From assembly GCF_026616205.1 (NCBI RefSeq), contig NZ_JANHGR010000001.1, forward strand, positions 1,240,001 to 1,304,000: 64,000 nucleotides of DNA, read 5' to 3'. A program made the position numbers and the translations under genes. This DNA comes from Halolamina litorea (GTDB taxonomy: Archaea > Halobacteriota > Halobacteria > Halobacteriales > Haloferacaceae). Shown here one piece after another: positions 7,317 to 15,988 of this stretch (positions within the stretch are counted from its first letter, which is position 1; every line of letters begins with the position of its first letter). The notes beneath the pieces are model-generated. The model made no database searches, was not told the origin of the DNA, and saw only the letters and a list, made by a program, of their open reading frames with translations.

Positions 7317-8426
7317 ATGTCGAGTGCGCGCACGGCCGAGGAGCCACTCGCCGACACCCTGTCGACGGCACCCTTCGTTCGGGTCGCCGCCGCCAGCGAC
7401 GGTGACAGCCTCGCGGCTGCCGGTCTCCTCGCCCGCGCGTGCGCCGAACGCGCCACCCCGTTCCACCTCCGCCTCGACGACGAGGCGGCCGCCGACACCG
7501 AGGACGCCGTCACCGTCACCGTCGGACCGACCGGCGTCGACGGCGACGCGACCCTCGACAGACCGGCGAGTCCGACCGCGTTCGCGGTCGCTCGACGGCT
7601 CGGCGTCGATCCCGACCCGACCCTCGCCCTCGCCGGCACGGTCGCCGCGGGCGAGACGGTCCGGGCCGCCGACGCGGCACTCGACGCCGCACGCGAGGCA
7701 GGCCTGCTCGACCGGGAGCCCGGACTGTCGGTCCCGAGCGACGAGCTGGCGGCCGACCTCGCGGCGTCGACGCTGCTGCACGGCCCGGCTTCCGGGGACG
7801 GCGAGGCGGCGGCTGACGTGGTCGCCGAACTCGACCCGGCCGACGAGGAGTTCGGCCGCCGACTCGCCTCGCTGGTCACCCTCGACGCGGTGACCGCCGA
7901 CGGGGCGACCGAGCGCGCCGCCGAGCGGATCGAACGCGCGCTCCGGCCGTACCGAACGCCAGATGCGCCCTTCGCCACGCTCGGCGGCTACGCCGACGTG
8001 CTGGACGCGACCGCCCGAACGGCTCCCGGCACCGGCATCGCGCTGGTGCTCGGCGAGCAGTCCGAAACGGGCGTCGACGCCGCGCTGGAGGCGTGGCGTG
8101 CGTACGGCGACTCAGTCCACCGAGCGCTGCGTACCGCCGAAACCGCCCGGCACCGCGGTGTCTGGGTCCTCAGCCTCGAGGACGCCGACCCGGCGGTCCT
8201 GCCGGCGGTCGCCCGCCTCGCGCGGGACTTCCGCTCGCCCGAACCGGTCGCGCTGACCCTGACTGGGGGCGCCGCGGCCGCCGCGGGCGAGTCGGGAACC
8301 GGCGACGCCGTCGTCGCCGCCGCCGAGGCGGTCGACGGCACGGGCCTCGGCACCGAGTTCACGGGACGAGCGCGTTTCGACACTGACACCGAACAGTTCA
8401 CGACGACGTTCAGGGAGGCACTATGA
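7317..8426 (+). CDS. RecJ/Cdc45-like DHH-family protein, catalytic motif degenerate
   Basis: A 369-residue protein in the ribosomal/KEOPS operon, the conserved location of a haloarchaeal RecJ homologue (the RecJ4 type). Where an active DHH nuclease carries HxDxDG, this protein reads AASDGDSLAAAGLL (about residues 25-37), lacking the metal-binding His and Asp pattern. It is probably an inactive, structural RecJ/Cdc45-type subunit, perhaps paired with another RecJ or with GINS at the replisome. Ala/Asp-rich throughout. ATG 7317 follows the uS15 stop with no gap, and the end overlaps pcc1 by 4 nt. Family by context and fold pattern; inactivity is inferred. Confidence 0.78.
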   Translation: MSSARTAEEPLADTLSTAPFVRVAAASDGDSLAAAGLLARACAERATPFHLRLDDEAAADTEDAVTVTVGPTGVDGDATLDRPASPTAFAVARRLGVDPDPTLALAGTVAAGETVRAADAALDAAREAGLLDREPGLSVPSDELAADLAASTLLHGPASGDGEAAADVVAELDPADEEFGRRLASLVTLDAVTADGATERAAERIERALRPYRTPDAPFATLGGYADVLDATARTAPGTGIALVLGEQSETGVDAALEAWRAYGDSVHRALRTAETARHRGVWVLSLEDADPAVLPAVARLARDFRSPEPVALTLTGGAAAAAGESGTGDAVVAAAEAVDGTGLGTEFTGRARFDTDTEQFTTTFREAL

Positions 8427-8677
8427 GCGAGGCCTGCGAGGAGCAGCGCCACGAGGCGACGCTCTCGACGACCCACGACGATCCGGGGGTCGTCGCGGCC
8501 GCGCTCGCTCCCGACAACACCGATGCGATGACGACGGCCGTCGACGGCGACGCGGTCCGGACCACCATCGCCCGAGAGGGTGCCGGTGGGCTGGCCGCCT
8601 CCGTCGACGACTACCTCGTCAACCTCACCGTCGCCGACGCCGTCTCCGAGACGGCGCGCGACACCGACAACTCATGA
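8423..8677 (+). CDS. pcc1: KEOPS complex subunit Pcc1
   Basis: An 84-residue protein with the two-strand/helix pattern of Pcc1 (HEATLSTTHDDPGVVAAAL early, then LAASVDDYLVNLTVADAV). Pcc1 is the dimerisation subunit of KEOPS (Kae1-Bud32-Cgi121-Pcc1), which makes t6A at position 37 of ANN-decoding tRNAs. Cytoplasmic. It overlaps the RecJ-like gene upstream and rps3ae downstream by 4 nt each, the usual haloarchaeal arrangement. Confidence 0.88.
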   Translation: MSEACEEQRHEATLSTTHDDPGVVAAALAPDNTDAMTTAVDGDAVRTTIAREGAGGLAASVDDYLVNLTVADAVSETARDTDNS

Positions 8678-9297
8678 GCGAGAAATCCACCACGATCGAA
8701 GGCAAGCGATGGTACACCGTGCTCGCGCCCGAGCAGTTCGACCGGGCCGAACTCGGTGAGACCGTTGCGGAGGAACCGAACCAGGTCGTCGGCCGCACCA
8801 TCGAGACCACGCAGGGCGAGATGGAGGGCGACCAGGGACAGAACAACAACAAGCTCACGTTCAAGATCAACGACGTGGGTAGCGACGCCGCCTACACCGA
8901 GTTCATCAAGTACGAACTCACGCGGGACTACCTGCGCTCGCTGGTCCGCCGCGGCGCCTCGAAGGTCGCCGCCAACGTCACGCTGCTGACGACGGACGAC
9001 TACCGCGTCCAGATGCAGCCCGTGGCGCTGACGACCCAGAAGGCAGACCGCTCCCAGGAGCAGGCGATCCGATCGGTGATGGTCGACATCGTCGAGAACG
9101 CCGCCGAGGAGCGTAGCTTCGAGCAGCTCGTCGACAGCGTCGTCGAAGGCCGAGTCTCCTCGGCCATCTACGGCGAAGCAAAGGAGATCTACCCGCTGCG
9201 ACGCGTCGAGGTCCAGAAGCTCACCCTCGAGGCCCGACCCGCCGAGGTCGCCGCCGAGGAGGAGGCTTCCGTGGACGTCGACGAGAGCGCCGAATAG
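8674..9297 (+). CDS. rps3ae: 30S ribosomal protein eS1 (S3Ae)
   Basis: A 207-residue archaeal eS1. It begins MSEKSTTIEGKRWYTVLAP and contains the family segments GRTIETTQGEMEGD, NNKLTFKINDV, DYLRSLVRRGASK and IYPLRRVEVQKL. It lies on the small-subunit platform near the mRNA exit. Last gene of the uS15 operon. The TAG stop (9295-9297) lies in the loop of a 12-bp hairpin, and the same frame stays open for 22 further sense codons to TAA at 9364-9366, ending in an acidic DEDEVDLE tail, as if the C-terminus had been cut short by an insertion. Confidence 0.95.
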   Translation: MSEKSTTIEGKRWYTVLAPEQFDRAELGETVAEEPNQVVGRTIETTQGEMEGDQGQNNNKLTFKINDVGSDAAYTEFIKYELTRDYLRSLVRRGASKVAANVTLLTTDDYRVQMQPVALTTQKADRSQEQAIRSVMVDIVENAAEERSFEQLVDSVVEGRVSSAIYGEAKEIYPLRRVEVQKLTLEARPAEVAAEEEASVDVDESAE

Positions 9298-9333
9298 GCG
9301 CTCTCGTCTGCCCACGAGAGCTTCGCTCTCGTG
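9280..9333 (+). repeat. Two consecutive, mutually exclusive hairpins across the rps3ae stop codon
   Basis: Arm A GACGAGAGCGCC (9280-9291) pairs perfectly with arm B GGCGCTCTCGTC (9297-9308) around loop gaata. Arm C CACGAGAGC (9313-9321) pairs with arm D GCTCTCGTG (9325-9333) around loop ttc. B can instead pair with C (GCTCTCGT with ACGAGAGC). The segment is bracketed by direct repeats acgtcgacgag (9275-9285 and 9335-9345), exactly 60 bp apart. It could be a palindromic insertion, a terminator or a switch. Confidence 0.7.
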
Positions 9334-9388
9334 AACGTCGACGAGGACGAAGTCGACCTCGAATAAGGCTCCGCAGCGATTCACGCGC

Positions 9389-9401
9389 TTTTCGTCTTTT
9401 T
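9389..9401 (+). terminator. T-rich transcription terminator after rps3ae operon
   Basis: ttttcgtcttttt, downstream of the paired hairpins and before the convergent halocyanin gene. Short T tracts are typical archaeal termination signals. Confidence 0.5.
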
Positions 9402-9444
9402 CAGCCAGCCAGCGACGGCGCCGGCGTTCGCTCGCAGGCTTCGA

Positions 9445-9894
9445 CTACTCCTCGGGCGTCGGCGACGGCGTCGGCGTGCGGTCCTCGACGATCACTGTCC
9501 CCTGCATCCCGCCGGTCTCGTGGGGCACACAGAAGTACTCGTACTCCCCGGGGATCTCGAAGGTGTGCGTGAACGTCTCGCCGTTGCTGATCGCGCCGCC
9601 GGAACTGTTGGCCCACGCGTCCCGGGCGGCCTTCTCGTCGTCGTACCCCCCGGAGGCGAAGAAGGCGGCGCCGTCGGGCAGTGAGGCCTCGTAGGCGGTC
9701 ACCGTGTGGTCACGGGTGCCCGTGTTCTCCCAGACGACCTCCTCCCCTTTCGCAACGGTGATCGTCCCCGGGTCGAACGAGTTCGGGGTCATCCCCACGT
9801 CGTAGCTGCGCTGCCCTTCCGAGAGCCCCAGACAGCCACTGAGACTCAGTGCAGCGCCCGTTCCGACGGCGACGAGGTAGCGTCGTCGATCCAT
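9445..9894 (-). CDS. Halocyanin-like blue copper lipoprotein
   Basis: A 149-residue plastocyanin-fold protein. The N-terminus has MDRRRYL (twin-arginine type) followed by a lipobox LSLSGC, so it is probably exported by Tat and lipid-anchored outside the membrane. Type I copper ligands are visible: a His in RDHTVTAY, then Cys, His and Met in FCVPHETGGM. It ends in a Thr/Pro-rich tail. Family role is single-electron transfer, for example to a terminal oxidase. ATG 9894 begins at the signal peptide. Convergent with rps3ae. Confidence 0.88.
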   Translation of the reverse strand: MDRRRYLVAVGTGAALSLSGCLGLSEGQRSYDVGMTPNSFDPGTITVAKGEEVVWENTGTRDHTVTAYEASLPDGAAFFASGGYDDEKAARDAWANSSGGAISNGETFTHTFEIPGEYEYFCVPHETGGMQGTVIVEDRTPTPSPTPEE

Positions 9895-10025
9895 GGTTCG
9901 GCGTTGGGTACGGAGCGATATAGGCAGCGTGATTCCGCCACGTTTCGGCCCCTCGACAGCCGGGCCACGACGCCGTCGGCGACCGGATGTAAACACGTAA
10001 ACCGGGGCCGGACGACGGTCCGGCC

Positions 10026-10760
10026 ATGCGCTCGCGGTTCCTCGGTCGCCTCGGCCCAGCGGACGCCGTCACCATCGGGAACGCCGGGCTGGGCTTCCTC
10101 GCGGTCGTCGCCGCCTCCATCGACATCGGTCTCGCCGCACGGGTGGTGTTGCTCGGCGCCATCGCGGACGGCCTCGACGGCGTGGTCGCCCGCAAGTATG
10201 GCGGGACGGAGGCCGGGCCGTACCTCGACTCGCTTGCCGACGTGGCCACCTTCGGCGTCGCCCCCGCGTTCCTCGTCGCCGTCGTCGCTCGGCGGGAGTG
10301 GGGGACCCCGGCCTCGCTGCTCTCGGGTATCTCCACCGACGGCCTGCTCGCGCTGGCCGGCGTGCTCGTGCCGGCGCTCTACGTCGCCGCCGCGGTCACC
10401 CGACTCGGTATCTACACCGCCTACCAGACCGACAGCGACGAGACCGTCGGCGTCCCGACGACGCTGGCGGCCACCATCTTCGGCGCGACCGTACTCACGG
10501 GCTACCGGAGCACGGAGACGGTCCTCGTCGGCTTCCACGACGCCGGCTTCCTGCTCGCCCTCGCGGCCGTCCTCACCCCGCTGATGGTCTGGGACATCAC
10601 CTACCCCGACCTCCACGCACAGGACGCCCTCGTCATGGGCGTCGTACAGGCTGGTGCGGTGTTGCTCCCGGGGCTCTACGGCCGCGGGTTCGCGTTCGGC
10701 CTGCTCTACCTCGCGCTCGCGTACCTCATCCTCGGGCCGGTGCTCTACTGGCGCCGCTGA
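10026..10760 (+). CDS. pssA: CDP-alcohol phosphatidyltransferase, probable archaetidylserine synthase
   Basis: A 244-residue multi-pass membrane enzyme. The CDP-alcohol phosphotransferase signature DG-x2-AR-x8-G-x3-D-x3-D is readable in ADGLDGVVARKYGG followed by GPYLDSLAD (about residues 46-76). Around it lie several hydrophobic helices. The family transfers the polar head group onto CDP-archaeol; the PssA subgroup uses serine. The ATG lies about 28 nt after an AT-rich box (cgtaaac), consistent with a leaderless transcript. Serine as acceptor is inferred from overall resemblance. Confidence 0.82.
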   Translation: MRSRFLGRLGPADAVTIGNAGLGFLAVVAASIDIGLAARVVLLGAIADGLDGVVARKYGGTEAGPYLDSLADVATFGVAPAFLVAVVARREWGTPASLLSGISTDGLLALAGVLVPALYVAAAVTRLGIYTAYQTDSDETVGVPTTLAATIFGATVLTGYRSTETVLVGFHDAGFLLALAAVLTPLMVWDITYPDLHAQDALVMGVVQAGAVLLPGLYGRGFAFGLLYLALAYLILGPVLYWRR

Positions 10761-10924
10761 GTCCGACCCCGCCGGATAGGGAGCCGGCTCTCCGTTGAGT
10801 GTCGCCCCAGCCCGTGCGCGGACCCTCCACCACGCTCGGTTCCTCGCGAGCGCCGGCGCGAGCGTCGCCGTGTCGCTGGTCGAACTCTGTTGGCTCGGAA
10901 CTGGTACTTCCTCCGACGGCGTGA

Positions 10925-11293
10925 CTACTCGAACAGTACCGACTCACAGCGTGCCACGAACTGCGAGAGGTTCCGGGCGACGTCGGTTTCGAGCGTGGCG
11001 ACGACGCCCGACTGTGGTCCCTCGTTGAAGTGGACCAGCACCGCCTCGGCGTGGAGCGATATCGAGGCACGCTGGGTGCCGAGTTCTGGGTAGTCAGGCT
11101 CCCGAACCAGCGGTTCGTGGCTACGTGCCCGATCGGCCAGCGCGGGCACGGCGGCTTGGAGGTCCTCGGTCGCCAGGTCGGGGCGCACGTAGAGCGCGGT
11201 CCAGTCGCGCTCGTCGTACTGGAAGGCCGCCCGGAAGTTACGGTCGACGTAGTCGCTGATGAGGCGAACGAGCCGTGCATAGCGGTCGTGCAT
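10925..11293 (-). CDS. Uncharacterised haloarchaeal protein
   Basis: A 122-residue soluble protein starting MHDRYARLVRLISDYVDRNF, with mixed alpha/beta composition and no motif I recognise. A TATA-like gtttaac lies about 27 nt upstream of the ATG at 11293. Monocistronic between pssA (convergent) and the HEAT-repeat gene. No function assigned. Confidence 0.7.
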   Translation of the reverse strand: MHDRYARLVRLISDYVDRNFRAAFQYDERDWTALYVRPDLATEDLQAAVPALADRARSHEPLVREPDYPELGTQRASISLHAEAVLVHFNEGPQSGVVATLETDVARNLSQFVARCESVLFE

Positions 11294-11369
11294 ACTCTGT
11301 GCTCGGCGGTGGGCGGTTTAACGGCGCCGACCGTCACCGACGGCTGCGCGGGAAAACGGGGGCGTCAGG

Positions 11370-12638
11370 TCAGGCTTCGACGGCCGCGGCGTCGAGGGCC
11401 TCGCGGGCTTTCTTCGCCTCGGCCTGTAGCGTGTAGGCTTTGGCGTCGTCGTACTCGGCGGCGGCTTCGAGCGCCTCGCGGGTGCCGATCTGGCGGAGCG
11501 CCCACGCGGCGGCGGTCCGGACGGTCCGGTCCTCGTCCTCGGCGATGGTGTCGGCGAGCGGATCGATCGCGCGGGTATCCCCGATCAGGCCGAGCGCGCG
11601 GGCGGCCAGCGGCCGGACGTTGTCGTCGTCCATCTCCAGTTTGTTCGCCAGCGGCTGGGTCGCCTCCTCGCTACCGATCTCACCCAGCGCGCGGAACGTC
11701 ACCTTCTGGAGCTGCGGGTCGGAGTCGGTATCGACGTACTCGATCAGGGTGTCGACGGCCTCGGTGGCGTCTGGACCCATCTTCCCCAGCGCCTCGATGC
11801 CGGGCTTGTCACGCTTTTGGGCGCGGGCGTGCATCTCCTCGAACGCCTCGGCGTCGCCCATCCGGATCAGCGCCTCCATGCAGTGGCGCTCCATGAACTC
11901 CGAACCCAGCGCGTCGAGCGCGCGGAGGATCTGGTCGACGTTCCCCTGCTGTTCGTGCTCTTTGAGCGCGGCCCACTCGACGGGGTAGTCCTTGTAGTGG
12001 CCGAGCACGTCGTAGAACCCCTCGGCCATCAGCTGTTCGTTGGTCTGGAGGTCGTCCCACTCCTCGGCCTCGTCGAGGCCCGTTTCGAGCGCCTCGGTGG
12101 CCTCGACCAGCGAGGCGATGGTCTCGGCGTCGGCGTCTGCGTCGAGGTCCGCGGCCTCGACGGCGTCGGCGACGGCGTCGAGTTCGTGGGCGAGCGCTTC
12201 GGGGGACTCGTCGTCGGCGGACCCGAACTCCGTGTCGAGGGCGTCGCCGGCGGCGTCGAGGTAGTCGTCGACGGCTTCCTGCGTCTCGGGGGTCCCTGCG
12301 GCGGTCCAGCGGGTCTCGGTCAGGGTCGTCTGGAGTCCTTCGAGGTCGTCGACCACGTCCGCGGCGTAGGGGCCGCGCTGTTCCTCGATTTCCGCGCGGA
12401 GTTCGTCGACCCGGGACTCGACGGCCTCGGCGGGGGACTCCTCGTCGTCGTCCTCCGGTTCCCCGAACTCGGCGGCCTCGAGCGCCTCGGCGACGGCGTC
12501 GACGGTCGCTTCGACGTCGTCGAGGTCCGCCTCGGTCTCGGCGGCCTCGAGCGCCTCGCTCGCCTCGTCGAGGCGGGACTCCATCTCTTCGGCCGAGAGC
12601 TGGAGTGCGTCACCCGTCGGCTCCTCGTCGTCAGTCAT
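11370..12638 (-). CDS. HEAT/PBS-lyase repeat protein with acidic coiled N-terminus
   Basis: A 422-residue protein. Residues 1 to about 210 are extremely acidic, Ala/Glu/Asp-rich and probably helical or coiled. From about 225 a run of HEAT-like repeats follows: QNVDQILRALDALGSEF, LGKMGPDATEAVDTLIEYV, VTFRALGEIGSEEA, AARALGLIGDTRAIDPLAD and AAWALRQIGTREALEAAA. Such repeats usually form protein-binding solenoids. ATG 12638 is chosen over 12647 because an AT-rich box (cttaatc) lies 27 nt upstream. No enzymatic motif; partner unknown. Confidence 0.85.
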   Translation of the reverse strand: MTDDEEPTGDALQLSAEEMESRLDEASEALEAAETEADLDDVEATVDAVAEALEAAEFGEPEDDDEESPAEAVESRVDELRAEIEEQRGPYAADVVDDLEGLQTTLTETRWTAAGTPETQEAVDDYLDAAGDALDTEFGSADDESPEALAHELDAVADAVEAADLDADADAETIASLVEATEALETGLDEAEEWDDLQTNEQLMAEGFYDVLGHYKDYPVEWAALKEHEQQGNVDQILRALDALGSEFMERHCMEALIRMGDAEAFEEMHARAQKRDKPGIEALGKMGPDATEAVDTLIEYVDTDSDPQLQKVTFRALGEIGSEEATQPLANKLEMDDDNVRPLAARALGLIGDTRAIDPLADTIAEDEDRTVRTAAAWALRQIGTREALEAAAEYDDAKAYTLQAEAKKAREALDAAAVEA

Positions 12639-12689
12639 ACCTTTCACTGGGGCCGAAACTGATTAAGGCGTTTCCCTTCCGCGGCAGCG

Positions 12690-14441
12690 TTACCGGCCCG
12701 TTTCCAGCCCCGGATCGGTCACCGCGCCGTCGGCGGCCGAGCCGAACAGCGCGCCGTACTTCGCGAGCACGCCCCGGCCGTAGGCGGGCTCGGGCTGCTC
12801 GCGCTCGGCCAGCCGGCGGTCGAGTTCGTCGCCGTCGAGGTCGACTGCGAGCGTCCGGTCGGGGATGTCGATGGTGATGTGGTCGCCGTCCTCGACGGCC
12901 GCCAGCGGGCCGCCGACGAACGACTCGGGGGCGACGTGGCCGATCATCGGCCCGCGGGTCGCCCCGGAGAAGCGCCCGTCGGTGACCATCGCCACGTCGT
13001 CCTCGTGGCCCTGCCCGACGACGGCAGCGGTGACGCCGAGCATCTCGCGCATCCCCGGGCCGCCGCGGGGCCCTTCGTTGCGGATCACGATCACGTCACC
13101 AGACTGGAGGTCGCCCTCCTGCACGTATTGCATCGCGCCCTCCTCGCTCTCGAACACCCGGGCGGGACCCTCGTGGTGGAACTGGTCCTCGCCGGTGACT
13201 TTCAGCACGGCGCCGTCGGGTGCGAGGTTCCCCTGTAGGATCTTGATCGCGCCCTCCTCGTGGAACGGGTCCTCGACCGGCCGGAGGAAGTCGTGCTCGT
13301 CGAGTTCGTCGTCGTCGGGGAGGTCCAACTGCGACAGCTCCTCAGCGACCGTACGGCCCGTTATCGTCGCCGCGTCGCCGTCGAACAGGCCCGCCTCGAC
13401 GAGACGGCGGATCACGACCGGAACGCCGCCGGCGTCGTGGAGGTCCTTCATCACCCGCGTGCCGCCGGGCTGGAGGTTGGCGATCTTGGGCGTCCGGCGG
13501 CTGATCTCGTCGAAGTCCTCGATCGAGAGGTCGACCCCGGCCTCCGCAGCCAGCGCGAGCAGGTGGAGCACGGCGTTCGTGGAGCCGCCCATCGCGACCT
13601 GCAGCGCGATGGCGTTCTCGAAGGAGGCCCGGCTGAGTACGTCGGAGGGTTTGCGGTCGTGTTCGACGGTGTCGAGGGCGAGTTCGCCCGCACGCTCGGC
13701 GACGGCGATCCGGCCCTCGCTCTCGGCGGGCGGCGACGCGCTGCCCAGCGGGGCGAGTCCGAGCGCCTCGCCGATTGAGGCCATGGTGTTGGCGGTGAAC
13801 ATCCCGCCACAGGAGCCCGCGCCCGGACAGGCGTTGCGCTCCAGTTCGTCCAACTCCTCGCGGCTCATCTCCCCCTGCGCGTAGGTGCCAACGCCCTCGA
13901 AGACGTTCTGGACGGTGACCTCGCGGCCCTCGTGCTGGCCCGGGAGGATCGAGCCGCCGTAGAGGAAGACGCTCGGAAGGTCCGTCCGGATGGCGGCCAT
14001 CAGCATCCCCGGGAGGTTCTTGTCGCAGCCGGCGACGGTAACCAGCGCGTCGAGGCGTTCGCCGAACGCGACGAGTTCGACGGAGTCGGCGATCACCTCC
14101 CGCGAGATCAGCGACGCGCGCATCCCCTCGGTCCCCATCGAGATGGCGTCCGAGATGGTGATCGTCCCGAACTCGATGGGCATCCCGCCGGCCGCGTCCA
14201 CGCCGTCGATGGCGCCGTCGGCGACGTCGTCGAGGTGGACGTTACACGGCGTCACGTCGGCCGCGGGGTTGGCGACCCCGACCATCGGCGACGCGAGGTC
14301 GTCGTCGTCGAACCCCATCGCACGAAACATCGCGCGGTGGGGTGCCCGCTCGGCTCCCTCGGTCACTTCCCGGCTCCGCAGGTCCGGGGACTTCCCCCCG
14401 TTCGGGGCGTCCGCCGCTCCCTCTGTGTCCTGTCGACTCAT
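12690..14441 (-). CDS. ilvD: Dihydroxy-acid dehydratase
   Basis: A 583-residue IlvD. It dehydrates 2,3-dihydroxy acids to 2-keto acids in valine/isoleucine synthesis. Fe-S and Mg ligands are visible: [16 protein letters not shown] and [15 protein letters not shown], plus [10 protein letters not shown] near the C-terminus. Cytoplasmic. ATG 14441 has a TATA-like ttaagt about 27 nt upstream (leaderless). It is divergent from leuA, and the 139-nt gap between them carries both promoters and a palindrome, suggesting shared control of the pathway. Confidence 0.96.
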   Translation of the reverse strand: MSRQDTEGAADAPNGGKSPDLRSREVTEGAERAPHRAMFRAMGFDDDDLASPMVGVANPAADVTPCNVHLDDVADGAIDGVDAAGGMPIEFGTITISDAISMGTEGMRASLISREVIADSVELVAFGERLDALVTVAGCDKNLPGMLMAAIRTDLPSVFLYGGSILPGQHEGREVTVQNVFEGVGTYAQGEMSREELDELERNACPGAGSCGGMFTANTMASIGEALGLAPLGSASPPAESEGRIAVAERAGELALDTVEHDRKPSDVLSRASFENAIALQVAMGGSTNAVLHLLALAAEAGVDLSIEDFDEISRRTPKIANLQPGGTRVMKDLHDAGGVPVVIRRLVEAGLFDGDAATITGRTVAEELSQLDLPDDDELDEHDFLRPVEDPFHEEGAIKILQGNLAPDGAVLKVTGEDQFHHEGPARVFESEEGAMQYVQEGDLQSGDVIVIRNEGPRGGPGMREMLGVTAAVVGQGHEDDVAMVTDGRFSGATRGPMIGHVAPESFVGGPLAAVEDGDHITIDIPDRTLAVDLDGDELDRRLAEREQPEPAYGRGVLAKYGALFGSAADGAVTDPGLETGR

Positions 14442-14547
14442 ACCACTTCCCGCGTCCGGGAGCACTTAACTCCGTTCCGACCGCGGGGTGTGTGACCGTA
14501 TCGTATCGTGACGTGGGTTATTAATCGTGATGGTCTGAGCCGACACG

Positions 14548-14580
14548 TTTAACACCTGCTACCCTGTACCGTGGTGTACA
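14548..14580 (+). promoter_or_regulatory. leuA promoter with TGTAC-N6-GTACA palindrome
   Basis: A TATA-like tttaac (14548-14553) lies about 28-33 nt before ATG 14581, so transcription should begin at or near that ATG. TGTAC (14565-14569) and GTACA (14576-14580) form a perfect inverted repeat ending at the base before the ATG. A dimeric regulator bound here would cover the start site and block transcription. The regulator is unknown. Confidence 0.55.
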
Positions 14581-15817
14581 ATGTCTCACGACAACGAGGG
14601 CACGTCGGTATCCCCGGCGGATCGAGTTCTCCCAGGGCACGCTGAAAACTGATTCCGAGTTCGCCACGGCTCGGATCTTCGACACCACCCTGCGAGACGG
14701 TGAACAGTCGCCCCGTACTTCGTTCTCCTACGACGACAAACGCGAGATAGCCGCGGCGCTCGATACGGCGGGCGTCGACGCCATCGAGGCTGGCTTCCCG
14801 GTGAACTCCGACGCGGAGTTCGCCGCGGTCCGGGACATCGCGTCGGCGGCCGACACGACGGTGTGTGGGCTCGCCCGCGTCGTCGAGAAGGACGTCGAGG
14901 CCGCAATCGACGCCGGCGTCGATCTGGTCCACGTGTTCGCGTCGACCAGCGACGTCCAGATCGAGGACTCGATGCACGCCAGCCGCGAGGCCGTGATCGA
15001 GCGCTCGGTCCGGAGCGTCGAGCGCGCCGCCGAGTCCGGGGCCGAGGTGATGTTTTCCCCGATGGACGCCACCCGAACCGACCCCGACTACCTCGCCGAG
15101 GTGGTCGAGGCGGTATCGGCGGTCGGCGTCGATTGGATCAACGTCCCCGACACCTGCGGGGTCGCCACACCCGGGCGGTTCGCGGACCTGATCCGCACCG
15201 TTCGGGAACACACCGACGCGCGGATCGACGTGCATACGCACGACGACTTCGGGCTGGCGAGCGCGAACGCGCTGGCCGGGTTCGAGGCCGGCGCCGACCG
15301 GGCGCAGGTCTCAGTCGGCGGCATCGGCGAGCGCGCCGGCAACGCCGCCTTCGAGCAGGTCGTCATGGCCGCCGAGAGCGTCTACGGCGCAGACACCGGG
15401 GTCGACACCACGAAGATCACCGAACTGGCACGGATCGTCGAGGCACGCAGCGGCGTGCCGACGGCGCCGAACGCGCCGGTCGTCGGCGACAACGCGTTCG
15501 CCCACGAGTCCGGCATCCACGCCGCCGGCGTCATCGAGAACTCGGCGACGTTCGAGCCGGGCGTCATGACCCCGGAGATGGTCGGGGCCGAGCGCGAACT
15601 GGTGTTGGGCAAACACACCGGCACCCACTCGGTCCGCGAACGCCTGCGGCAGGCGGGCTACGACCCGACCGACGAGGAGGTCCGCGCGGTCACCCGCGAG
15701 GTGAAAGACCGCGGTGCCGCCGGCGACGAGATCACCGAGGACACCCTCACGACCGTCGCCGAGGCCAACGACGTGGCCCGAGAACCCGAACGTATCACGG
15801 AGGAACCGGCCCGATGA
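14581..15817 (+). CDS. leuA: 2-isopropylmalate (or citramalate) synthase, N-terminus frameshifted
   Basis: DRE-TIM metallolyase condensing acetyl-CoA with 2-oxoisovalerate (or pyruvate). The catalytic start RIFDTTLRDGEQSPRTSF (from about 14671), the HTHDDFGLA metal motif and NAFAHESGIHAAG are intact in the frame ending at 15817. No ATG exists in that frame before the catalytic motif. The promoter-proximal ATG 14581 opens another frame (MSHDNEGTSVSPADRVLPGH) that stops at 14652. Adding 5 nt at the gagtt at 14624-14628 would give SPADRVEFSQGTLK and join the frames. About 411 residues if repaired, lacking the bacterial C-terminal regulatory domain. Either a deletion, a sequencing error or recoding. 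Confidence 0.82.
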
Positions 15818-15878
15818 TCGCCGCCGAGGACGCCAGCCGCCAGCCACAGCGCTCCCGACCGTGTCACGCTGCAGCATG

Positions 15879-15899
15879 CCGTGAAAAGAGTTATCACGG
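15879..15899 (+). promoter_or_regulatory. Probable ilvB operon promoter within an inverted repeat
   Basis: A TATA-like gttatc (15890-15895) lies 25-30 nt before the ATG at 15920. It is flanked by CCGTG (15879-15883) and CACGG (15895-15899), an inverted repeat around the promoter element. This suggests ilvB has its own promoter separate from leuA. Operator function is inferred. Confidence 0.4.
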
Positions 15900-15919
15900 G
15901 CGACGCCGTGGCTCAGTTC

Positions 15920-15988
15920 ATGACGCGTCGACGCTACACCGGTTCGCCCGGCGTCAGCGTCTCGCTCGTGATTGTAGGGGCTGCCTGA
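15920..15988 (+). CDS. Putative ilvB leader peptide, rich in Val/Leu/Ile
   Basis: A 22-codon ORF, MTRRRYTGSPGVSVSLVIVGAA plus TGA read in two parts: MTRRRYTGSPG then VSVSLVIVGAA. Six of eight consecutive residues (V,S,V,S,L,V,I,V) are the end products of this pathway. They include the codons ATT and GTA, which look uncommon next to the GC-ending codons around them. The ATG is at the leaderless distance from the TATA-like box, and the ORF ends 70 nt before ilvB. This is the layout of a translation-sensing leader peptide. Its expression is unproven. Confidence 0.5.
   Translation: MTRRRYTGSPGVSVSLVIVGAA

Noticed and set aside
14801-15817. Starting leuA at GTG 14801
   Set aside because: This start would remove the catalytic RIFDTTLRDGEQ segment that is present just upstream in the same frame.
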